The notes under the pieces are model-generated. The model was given only the letters and a program-made list of their open reading frames with translations. It was not told where the DNA came from and did not search any database. The translations under genes were made by a program, and so were the position numbers. From Sphagnum magellanicum (lineage: Eukaryota > Streptophyta > Sphagnopsida > Sphagnales > Sphagnaceae): 64,000 nucleotides of DNA. Below are positions 26,218 to 34,364 of the stretch, piece by piece (position 1 is the stretch's first letter; every line of letters starts with the position of its first letter). The stretch covers positions 10,875,061 through 10,939,060 of the forward strand of contig CM038912.1 in the NCBI GenBank assembly GCA_021904315.1, in the 5' to 3' direction.

Positions 26218-27365
26218 GTTAGACAACATAAGACCTAAAGCCTTCCGACTCTATCAGGTTTTTGTTTATTTCAAGATTCATCAATGTCATGGTGACAAGT
26301 CTGGTTTCTCCTCCAGTTTAGTGTCATGTGTCTGTTAGATTCAAGCAAAGGAGTGTCTCAAAGGACTTGCATACAGCAGGACTGGGGAGTTTTCATGAAG
26401 CATCCAACAGATAATTGCAATTTTAGATTGCCAAGTTTGTTCTGGAAAGATGGGCAGATGCATCAAGTAAGAAGGATGGATAGTCCAGCTTACTTTCCCT
26501 TGTGAAGCTTCCAACAAAAAGGGTGAATTTTAGGTCAGCAAGTGCATCCTGGGAATATGAGCAGATGTATAGATGTACTAAGGCTGAAGAGATGCCTGTG
26601 TTTTTCAGTTCTTTTGCCAAAGTTGGGTATGATTCTGTCTGCTACTCATTGATTGTGTTGGGGTCTTCGTTGAGGACTGGTTGTGGTAGCTACCTTTCAG
26701 ACTAGGGTTACCTGGATGTCAGTTAGGATCCATGAAGTAATATCCTTGGATCTGTGGTCATGGGTAGGAATTCAAGTGGTATTTCACACCCAGCTCTTTT
26801 ATATAGTTTTGGTGTTTCTGTTGTGCAAAACTTGTATGGCAAGGAAGTGATGTCTGATGGTGGTACCTGTTCAATTTTGAAGCCCGTGTTCTATCAGTCT
26901 GTTTAGCTCTCCAGAGAATGATGTCATGTAGAGATGTTTGAGATCAAAATTTTGCAATTATAAACATATGTTAAGGTTTTAGAGCCAGATGATCTTTCAC
27001 ATTTTCACATGTACCAGGTATGTAATGGTTCCCTGTCTTTACAGGAGTGTGGTCATTTTAGGGCAGCTTATACCATTCAGGGAATGTGGTCATGTTTAGG
27101 GAAACTTTTTCTTGAGCTTGCGCCTTGTACTGCTCAGTGCAATTGGCAGGACTATTCTCTGGTCAATTGGTTGTAGGAACTTCTGATGGAATACTGATCT
27201 GAGAGATATTGTGGGCCTGTGGATAATGGTATCATTTGCTTTTAGGCTCTGGACATGATGTATAGCTATAACAGAAATGTGAAAGTAGTACTTTTTGTTA
27301 ACAAAAATGGGCTTAGTTTTATCATGGTATTGATAGTGTATCTGTGTGGTGTTGACTTGGTGCAG
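26218..27365 (+). other. Intron 1 of the psq/CENP-B gene
   Basis: 1,148 nt, from a GTTAGA donor to a 'ttggtgcag' acceptor. It contains T-rich stretches but no domain-coding sequence. The first codons (gtt aga caa cat aag acc taa) remain in frame and end in a stop, giving an intron-retention C terminus. The 3' end shares its last 30 or so bases in pattern with those of introns 3 and 4, consistent with duplication of whole exon-plus-flank units. Confidence 0.6.
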
Positions 27366-28004
27366 GAGAGGTTGAGGCGGAAATCATCTGCCAGGTCCTC
27401 TTTTCCCTCTCTCCCTCCACTACATACTTCTGCAGATGTTGATGGGTTCAGGGATGCTGATGCATCTGCACCATCCCCTTTACCACTTGTTGTACACCCT
27501 GAAGATTCACAAACTGCAAGTGATGCTCAACCTGAAGGTACTGATTTATCAATCATCTCTCAGCCAACAGATTCACAACCATCTGCAACAACCCATCCAC
27601 AAGTACCCAGGAGAAAGAGATCCATTGAGAGGGGACAGTGGACAAGTGATGCTTTGGAAAAGGCCATTGTAGCTGTTAATGGTGGTTACATGAGTATGCG
27701 CCGAGCTGCAAGGATTCACAACATCCCTCCTTCATCCCTTTCTGACCATATGAAGGGGAAGGTTGGGAAAAGGAAGCCTGGGCTTCAGGAGACGTTATCT
27801 GCAGAGGAGGAGGATTCAATTGTCCAATGGGCACTGAAGATGCAAGAGGAGGGCGAGGCTTTAACTATCCAGCAATTAAAGTTGAAGGTTGCAGAGATGA
27901 CAAAAGCAAGGGGCACCACTGCTTTTGCCAGTCATGTTCCAGGAGCTGCTTGGTGGAAGCTGTTCAGAGCCAGGCATCCGGAGTTGGCAATAGAAAGGAC
28001 TGAG
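27366..28004 (+). CDS. psq/CENP-B protein, exon 2 (DNA-binding module 2)
   Basis: 213 codons, phase 0 at both ends (acceptor CAG|GAG, donor GAG|GTTAGA). The first 80 or so residues are a Ser/Pro/Asp/Gln-rich linker with repeated DSQ-type words; a basic RRKR patch and GQW lead into the psq HTH (exon residues about 90-140) and the CENP-B-like HTH (about 145-210). This is the most diverged module in its second half: the TPFTKGIPG segment of the others is replaced by a TTAFASHVPG segment and KYGPQG by KPGLQE. The WWKLF...RHPEL end is kept. The retained-intron version ends immediately (gtt aga tag). Confidence 0.8.
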
Positions 28005-28393
28005 GTTAGATAGACTTATATCTAATGTTTTCTCCTCCCTCTTGGGTTTCTGGTGCAAGATTGCTGAGTGATATCTGAGTGAGGATATGGGGCTGCTCAC
28101 AGAGGGATACCTGTGACTCAAATATGTTTTTCTCTAGTTTGCAGTCCCTTTGAATGCAGTGTCATGCTCAGGGTTCTGAGAAGGAAGTCAAGGAGGTGAT
28201 AAATTGAGGTGAATGTTTTTGGACTGATTGGGTAGCAATTGTTCTTTGCCAAGTGTGCCCCAGTTGGATGGACCCTGGTGTTTTGGTTGCATGGGAATGG
28301 CAGCACATGGAGACAGGGACTAATTGAGAGATGTTCATTGCATTAAACTTGTGGTTATCCTCATTTTAATTTGGCTGTCTTGATTTCATGCAG
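28005..28393 (+). other. Intron 2 of the psq/CENP-B gene
   Basis: 389 nt between a GTTAGA donor and a 'tttcatgcag' acceptor. It is too short to hold a terminator plus a new promoter comfortably, which supports one transcription unit over separate tandem genes. Confidence 0.6.
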
Positions 28394-29008
28394 AGGGCAT
28401 CAATCCAAAACCCCTTGGTATCTCTACTTCCTGCTCCAGAAGCTCCTCCTGAAGATGATGAGCAACCTGCAGGTTCCCAACTGCCTACACCATCTTCTCA
28501 AAATGTTGCTCAACTTAGGGATTCCCAACCTCTGGATGTTGTTGCTGAGGCTGGAGATATGCAACCCCCTGATGTTGCATTGGTCATAGAGTCTCAACCA
28601 TCTGTAACTCCAAAGCTTCGAGTGAGCAAGAGGAGGAAAATGACTGGAAGTGGTCAGCGGATGAGTGATTCTCTGGAAGAGGCAATTGGAGTTGTTAGAA
28701 GTGGAGGCATGAGTTTGGACCAAGCAGCAGAATTTTATAATATTCCTGCTTCATCACTTCTTGATCACATGACAGGCAGGATAACCAAGCGGAAGTATGG
28801 TCCCCAAGAGGTGTTATCAGAGGAGGAAGAGGCATCAGTTGTTGAGTGGGTACTCAAGATGAGAGAGGATGGACAGTCTGTGTCAATCCAGCAACTGAAG
28901 TCAAAGCTAGCTGAGGTTACACAATCAAGACCTACACCTTTCACTGGAGACAGTTGGTGGAATCTCTTTATACACAGGCATCCTGATTTGTCAATAGGAG
29001 TTACCGAG
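28394..29008 (+). CDS. psq/CENP-B protein, exon 3 (DNA-binding module 3)
   Basis: 205 codons, phase 0 at both ends (donor GAG|GTCAGA). A linker with DSQP/ESQP words precedes a basic KRRK patch and the psq HTH (exon residues about 87-137) and CENP-B-like HTH (about 142-203). Two departures from the other modules: the invariant Trp of the GQW entry is Arg (GQR), and four residues (the KGIP of PFTKGIPG) are deleted in the second HTH, directly before the conserved SWW. The IPPSSLSDH helix reads IPASSLLDH. These suggest weaker or altered DNA recognition. A retained intron would add VRHTKI and stop at 29029. Confidence 0.8.
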
Positions 29009-29399
29009 GTCAGACACACCAAGATCTAAACCCTTTCACTTTGATGTTCATATCTTGGTACTGTGATTCTTCCAGTCCCATATGTGCCAATAGTCAAAGA
29101 ATGTCCACACTTTACTTCATATCAATTGTGTACCTGCCAGGGTTAAGGAGACAAGGAATCTGTGTTGGGTCGGTCTCCTAGGAAATTCCTGTGTGTTTGA
29201 TTGATCACTTGAAGCAGTAGTCTACTGTGACCAGTGCGAAATGTTATGGGTGTTTTATAGTCATGTATGCAAACGGTAAGTCACATCCTGGAATTTAGCA
29301 TAATGGATGTGGAAGCTGCCATCAAGGAGTAAATCCTGATTGCTGGGTTCAATGAGGCATTCTTGTTTGGTAAAATGATAGTGTGTGGGTCTGGTGCAG
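29009..29399 (+). other. Intron 3 of the psq/CENP-B gene
   Basis: 391 nt, donor GTCAGA and acceptor 'tctggtgcag'. The final 40 bases (tttggta... to ctggtgcag) match the end of intron 4. Confidence 0.6.
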
Positions 29400-30023
29400 G
29401 GAATGTCAAATCCAGATCTTTCATCATCCAGCCTTCCCAATGAAATGGATACCCCTCTTGATGGACCCCAGCCCTTGGATTCACAATTCCCTGATGATGA
29501 GAATCCAACATATTTTCAGCAAAGTATTGAGTATTCCACATTTCCCCAACCATCAGAACCATGTTCTTCTCCAAGTGGTTTTCAGCTCACAACTTTCCAA
29601 CCGGCTGCAGTGACTAAAAGCCAACAGCCCAAGAGGAAGAGAACTGCTGAGAGGGGGCAATGGACAAATGATGCTTTAGCACAGGCCATTGCAGCTGTGA
29701 AACAAGGAGCGATGAATATGCGGCAAGCAGCAAGGTTCCACAACATTCCTCCCTCATCTCTTTCTGACCACTTGAAGGGCAAGATTACAAAGCGAAAGTA
29801 TGGGCCTCAAGGTGTGTTATCTCAGGAGGAAGAGAACATAGTTGTTGAATGGTTGCTCAAGAAGCAAGAGGAAGGAGAGTCTGTGTCTATCCGGCAACTG
29901 AAGTTGAAGGTAGCAGAGATTACACAAACAAGGCAAACACCTTTCACCAAAGGCATTCCTGGACCTACTTGGTGGAAGCTATTTAAAGCCAGGCATCCTG
30001 ATCTGTCAATATGCTCTTCTGAG
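29400..30023 (+). CDS. psq/CENP-B protein, exon 4 (DNA-binding module 4)
   Basis: 208 codons, phase 0 at both ends. The exon opens Gly-Met-Ser-Asn-Pro and has a Ser/Pro/Gln-rich linker, a basic KRKR patch, the psq HTH (exon residues about 86-136, IPPSSLSDH intact) and the CENP-B-like HTH (about 141-206, TPFTKGIPG and WWKLFKARHPDL intact). Together with exon 5 it is the most regular copy; the two share most of the second HTH. The exon resembles exon 1 at its start, so an internal start at its Met cannot be excluded. Confidence 0.8.
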
Positions 30024-30358
30024 GTTAGGCACACTGAGAGCTTCAAGCCTGTTGCTGTCAGTTTGCTGTGGTCTAGAGGAATCAGAGAGGTTTGAAGCTT
30101 GTGGATAAGAACTTAGCTTAAGACCAATATGCCCTCTGAAGTTACTGTGTGGCTAGTGGATGTAGCATAGATTAAATGCATAGACTTCATGAGAGTCTCA
30201 CCTGCTGGATGTGAAGTTGGACAAGTTGTTTCTGGGAAGCTGTCTCTTGTTTTTATGTCAAACAATGATATTCTCAAACAGAAATTTGGAACCTGAAGTT
30301 GAACTGGTTTTTTCAAATATTCATGTTTGGTAATGTGAGTTGTGTTGATCTGGTGCAG
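30024..30358 (+). other. Intron 4 of the psq/CENP-B gene
   Basis: 335 nt, donor GTTAGG and acceptor 'tctggtgcag'. Unlike exons 1, 3 and 5, reading through this donor does not meet a stop at the conserved seventh codon but continues to 30095. Confidence 0.6.
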
Positions 30359-31051
30359 GGAAGGTCCAACCCAAAACCGTACATCTGCATCACTCCCCCC
30401 CTTCCTGCTTCACCATCTCATTCTGCTGAGCATGCCTCAGGTTCTCAACTTCTAGACCTTCAGCATGCCACAGATTCCCATCCATTTCAACCATCTCCTG
30501 TAAATGTTTCTGAGCCTGCAGTTTCACATCTCTCTGCTCCTAGCAGTCCAAATTTCTTTCAGCTGACAGATCCCCAAACTTCAAATGATGAGCAGCCTAT
30601 GGATGTTGAACCATTTGTACCTACTAATGGTCAAGTAGCAAAGAGAAAGGGAATGACTAAGACAGGACAGTGGACAAGTGACTCTTTGGCAAAGGCCATC
30701 ACAGCAGTGAAAAGGGGAAATATGGGTTTGCGACAAGCAGCAAGAGCTTACAACATTCCTCCATCATCTCTATATGATCACTTAACTGGGAAGATAAAGA
30801 AGCGGAAGCGTGGGCCTCAAGGAGTGTTATCTCAGGAGGAGGAGGCATTAGTTGTGGAATGGATACTCAAGACACAAGAGGAGGGGCGTTCTGTGACTAT
30901 CCAGCAACTGAAATTAAAGGTAGCAGAGATTACACGAACAAGGCAAACACCTTTCACGAAAGGCATACCAGGACCCACTTGGTGGAAGCTGTTCAAAGCC
31001 AGACACCCTGATTTGGTAATTGTACCTGAGGTTAGGGTGTACAAGAGCTAA
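30359..31051 (+). CDS. psq/CENP-B protein, exon 5 (DNA-binding module 5, provisional last exon)
   Basis: Acceptor CAG|GGA, phase 0. About 100 residues of Ser/Pro/His/Gln-rich linker are followed by a basic AKRK patch, the psq HTH (exon residues about 103-153, SLYDH variant) and the CENP-B-like HTH (about 158-223, TPFTKGIPG and WWKLFKARHPDL intact). I end the protein at the TAA at 31049-31051 after VRVYKS. The total with exons 1-4 is about 1,580 residues. The GAG|GTTAGG at 31030/31031 has the same form as the four upstream donors, so splicing onward is also possible. No sixth copy of the module is present downstream. Confidence 0.75.
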   Translation, partial: GRSNPKPYICITPPLPASPSHSAEHASGSQLLDLQHATDSHPFQPSPVNVSEPAVSHLSAPSSPNFFQLTDPQTSNDEQPMDVEPFVPTNGQVAKRKGMTKTGQWTSDSLAKAITAVKRGNMGLRQAARAYNIPPSSLYDHLTGKIKKRKRGPQGVLSQEEEALVVEWILKTQEEGRSVTIQQLKLKVAEITRTRQTPFTKGIPGPTWWKLFKARHPDLVIVPEVRVYKS

Positions 31052-32082
31052 TACTGCTCCTGTCCTGTTCTGTTTTATAAGATTTATGCATTCTTTGGGT
31101 GAGGATGCTAGACTGGTTGCAGAGGGTATCAAACATGGCAAGTCTTACTTCTCCATCTCTGCAGTGTGCATTTCAAAGTCCTGTATTTCCTCTGAAATCA
31201 CTTGGGTGTCATGCCAAGACTACTCACATGAAACACACTGTTATATCTCAACAGGCAAGTGCAGTTCTTGGTCACCTACTGTATTCTGGTAGCCTGGTGG
31301 CGGTTTCTACCAAAACCTAGGGCCAGAGCTATGTGCCCAAATTGTGCTTGCGCTTCATCTCTATGAGCAAAGGCAGACCAATTCTGTCTGTTGCTCAATT
31401 CATTTCCTTGGCTTTGCCTTAGGACTTTGGTGTGCAGTAGCTAGATTTACAAAATGGGATCAGCTTAATGGGACTGATGCGTTTCAGAGAAAGTTTGAGT
31501 GATACGGTGGGTGCTCAATTGGTGGTATATTCTGCCCTTGGGTTTATTGCTTCACAGCCACTGCCGTGATTACAGGTTTTACTTCAGCTGTGGAAAGCTC
31601 CAGTTATTGGGGAAAGACTTTTGTTACAAATTTGGATGCATATCAATTTTAGTTTGTCTGCAGAGCAGCAGGTGTTTTTGCTGGCCTTTCTCGATTTCCA
31701 TGTTGTAATGTCAGTGATACAGGTCTGATGTGATTAGAAAGTTCTTTTCTCCTCCCATGTTTGTGTGCTTTTTCTGTTTTTATTTCTTGTTGTTTTGTTC
31801 TTTTGTCTTTGGGGCCTTTTTTAGGTCAAGAGCAGAGTCCCAGTTTGTCATGAGGCATTCTTTGGCTTTGTTGGGGGTGACTCTCTGCAAGTGCCGGCAC
31901 TGTGATCTTTGAGTCATAACAAGCAATGCCTTTTTAGGCTTCCCTACTGCTTGGGAGCAGCCCTCCTGCACAAAAGGGGGCTTCTTGAGTCCTTATCAAG
32001 ATTGGGGATCTTTGCTTGAGCTGGCAATTGTCCCTTAAATTGAGAGCTTGCTAATTTCCATTATGCTATTTGGTCTGCTCAG
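31052..32082 (+). other. Region between psq/CENP-B exon 5 and the GIY-YIG ORF
   Basis: About 1 kb of balanced composition with no recognised domain. It is either the 3' UTR and spacer of the psq/CENP-B gene or a fifth intron. It ends in 'tttggtctgctcag' (acceptor-like, AG at 32081-32082). T-rich sequence at 31750-31830 could belong to the 5' UTR of the retroelement. Confidence 0.4.
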
Positions 32083-32100
32083 TTTGATAGATTCTCTTTT

Positions 32101-32928
32101 TTGGCTCGGTGTAACTTAAATAAACTCCATACATTTGGAAATGGAAACATAAAATGGGGCCCAGTTAAAAAGGTAATTGCCGATACTCATTTTTCTGTCT
32201 TCAACATTAAGTCTCTCAACAGACTTAGAAGGCTTACGCAAAAACACCTTAATTCTTCAACTAGCCTCTGTCCATTTTCAGATAAGGGGGTAATTTATGT
32301 TATTTACAGTGTCAATAATAGTAGAATGCTCTATGTTGGTCAAACATGTGAGTCTGCCTTTGAGAGATTCCAAGAGCATATAAGAGAAGCTAAAAGATTG
32401 TCTAAGCTTGCAAGTTCGTCTTTTGATTGTAAGCCACTATATGCTGCCATTTCCAAAGAGGGTTTCCATTCCTTCAGAGTTCTTCCTATTGAAAAAGTAG
32501 AGGGAAATTTCTTAGATTCTGAAGGCCGTTTTGCTCTGAACTTGTTTAAGGTTGTCGCCTCTCAATTGGAAAGAAAATGGATGAGTATTTTGCACACTTT
32601 CTTTCCAAGAGGTTACAACCTAGAAGGCAAGTCAAACAATAGACGTTCTCCTAGGGTACATAAAGTTTCTGCAATGTTGTGGAGAAAGGGCAGCAAACCT
32701 TCATTTGCTCGTCCTAATAACAAAGTCTGGGTTCCTGTCAATGTTCTTCCTAATGTTGCTATAAGTTTACCTCCTCCTACTTTGCCAGTTTCTGAAGAGA
32801 CTGGTTCACCTCTGATGATGTGCAACCAAATCATAGTGGGTCCCTCACCTTTCTCCTCACAGAATTTTTGGCTACAGAGATTACAAAAGAAGGCTGGTAT
32901 TCCTTTCTTCTCTTATGTCTCAAGGTAA
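32101..32928 (+). CDS. GIY-YIG endonuclease domain ORF
   Basis: An uninterrupted frame of 275 codons, opening at a non-ATG codon; in-frame sequence continues upstream to at least 32062, so the true start is unknown. The GIY-YIG fold is clear: G63-V-I-Y with the first Tyr, the second motif L-Y-V-G-Q-T at residues 77-82, an Arg about 9 residues later (FERF, R89), and a Glu in QLERKW (E157) followed by the usual W..L...P.GYN tail (about 160-173). All positions expected for catalysis are present. The family nicks or cuts DNA, in Penelope elements for target-primed reverse transcription. The ORF ends within CAAG|GTAAGT (32921-32930), which is a perfect plant donor, so the stop may be intronic. Confidence 0.85.
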   Translation: MARCNLNKLHTFGNGNIKWGPVKKVIADTHFSVFNIKSLNRLRRLTQKHLNSSTSLCPFSDKGVIYVIYSVNNSRMLYVGQTCESAFERFQEHIREAKRLSKLASSSFDCKPLYAAISKEGFHSFRVLPIEKVEGNFLDSEGRFALNLFKVVASQLERKWMSILHTFFPRGYNLEGKSNNRRSPRVHKVSAMLWRKGSKPSFARPNNKVWVPVNVLPNVAISLPPPTLPVSEETGSPLMMCNQIIVGPSPFSSQNFWLQRLQKKAGIPFFSYVSR

Positions 32929-32929
32929 G

Positions 32930-33890
32930 TTTTCTATTGTTTTTCTCTCCAAGTATAAGACCAAGAATTTGGTTTGTATGCTTTTGTTGCTCTCTGAGTT
33001 TTCTCCTTCTGTTCTTGGTCTTGATGTTGGCCATGTTTTACAACTGTCTAAAATTCTGAGCATTTTTATTAAGAGAGACATTCCTCATTCTTTGTCGTCA
33101 AGTGCCTCTTCCTAAGCAGAGATCTCATTATCTCTGTTTTTGTTTCTTCTCGTATGGATGGTTTGAATCTCTCTTCCATTTTAAACCTTCCTTCTGTGCT
33201 AGATTGTCTTCCTCCTTTGTTAGAAAGTTTTGGTTCCCTCCCTTAGTTGCTGGGAAATATGTCAAAACTTTTGGTCAAGAGTTTTTCAGCTATGGGGTAT
33301 TGGGAAGATCCGTTCGTGCTCCTCAAGTTAATAAAATTATTCACTCTGGTTGTGCTTGTTTTCGTTTCCCTAGTTTTGTTGATTCCCATCATGGTCATGT
33401 TATTTCTGCTAACCTTAATATCCTTTCAAGGCCCAGCCTAATTGAACTCTTTTCTAGAAGCACTAAGTTCAGAAGTGGCTTCTTGTCTATGTTGTCTATT
33501 GAAGAAGCTATTGATAAAGGTCTTAAGAAGTTTGTCAACAAGCAAGAAGAGCTTCTAGGAGTTCAAGGGATATTAAGTGAGTGGAAAGCCAAAGTTCTTT
33601 TGTTTGTACAGAAGAAGACTCGTGCTTCCTTTGTGGTTCAAACCTCTTCTGATTCTTCTTTGTCTGTTCCTTTAGGAGATCTGGATCACCTAAAGATTCT
33701 CCAACAGTCCTTGGTCATTACTTACATGGATAAATGTTGTAACAACTTTGTGTTTGTTTGTAAAAAGTTTTATGTTCTGTTTTCTCTGAGCTTAATTCTC
33801 TTGTTGGTACATATGTGGTCTCCAATCTTGCCCAATCTAATATTCTGAAATTTCATCTCTCTTTTAATAAGGCTCATAACTTTTGTTCCT
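32930..33890 (+). pseudogene. Penelope-type reverse transcriptase, N-terminal part, frameshifted
   Basis: Coding sense continues after the GIY-YIG ORF but switches frame at about 32925, 33115-33240 and 33775. The best stretch is 33240-33775: a TKFRSG word, an Ala/Lys-rich helix and a 'MDKCCNNFVFVCKKFYV' block (about 33727-33777). This corresponds in position to the ADKG..V block that opens the fingers of Penelope-type reverse transcriptases. After a frameshift near 33780 the coding sense goes on as SELNSLVGTYVV... up to the stop at 33889. Identification rests on block order and neighbours rather than one strong motif. Confidence 0.6.
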
Positions 33891-33901
33891 GATTTTGCAG
33901 A

Positions 33902-34364
33902 TTTTGAGAACTCCATGTACCTTAACCAAGACTCTTTTGGTAGCGGCATATACCCAAAAACCTCTTGTGAATTGAACTGTACGTCTAAAGGCTTCTCTTG
34001 TAATTTCTTCGATCTAACTGTGAGACAGAGTCCTCAAGGTTTGTCCTGTGACATTTTTGACAAACGCTCTCAGCCAGAGTATGCAGGTATTGAAATGATT
34101 AGAATGCCTCATGTTCATTCCAATATCTCAATGACTGCGAAGCTGGGGGTTATCAATAGTAAATTTTACAGATTCTTGAGACTTCGTAGTTGTAAGGAGT
34201 TTTTTGTCTTCCAGATGGTCAGTCTTATTGTCTTTCTGAAGGCAAAAGGCTACCCTTTAAAAGTTCTTCTAAAGAGAACTAGAGGGTTGGTTCTTAAAGA
34301 AAAATTCCTGTTTAGAATTTCCACTTTTGGCATTTTCAGATTGATTTTGCTTTGGGTCATGTAA
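33902..34364 (+). pseudogene. Penelope-type reverse transcriptase, C-terminal part
   Basis: An open frame of about 150 codons follows the missing core. It has a CDIFDKR word, an 'IRMPHVHSNIS' block and a 'KLGVINSKFYRFLRLRSC' block, then an L..KGYPL..L end. The order pattern (Pro-His..Ser, K.GV..S...R..R.C, GYP) is that of the thumb side of Penelope-like reverse transcriptases. The segment joins directly to the fingers part with about 150-200 residues of palm lost, so a clean internal deletion is likely. Confidence 0.6.
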
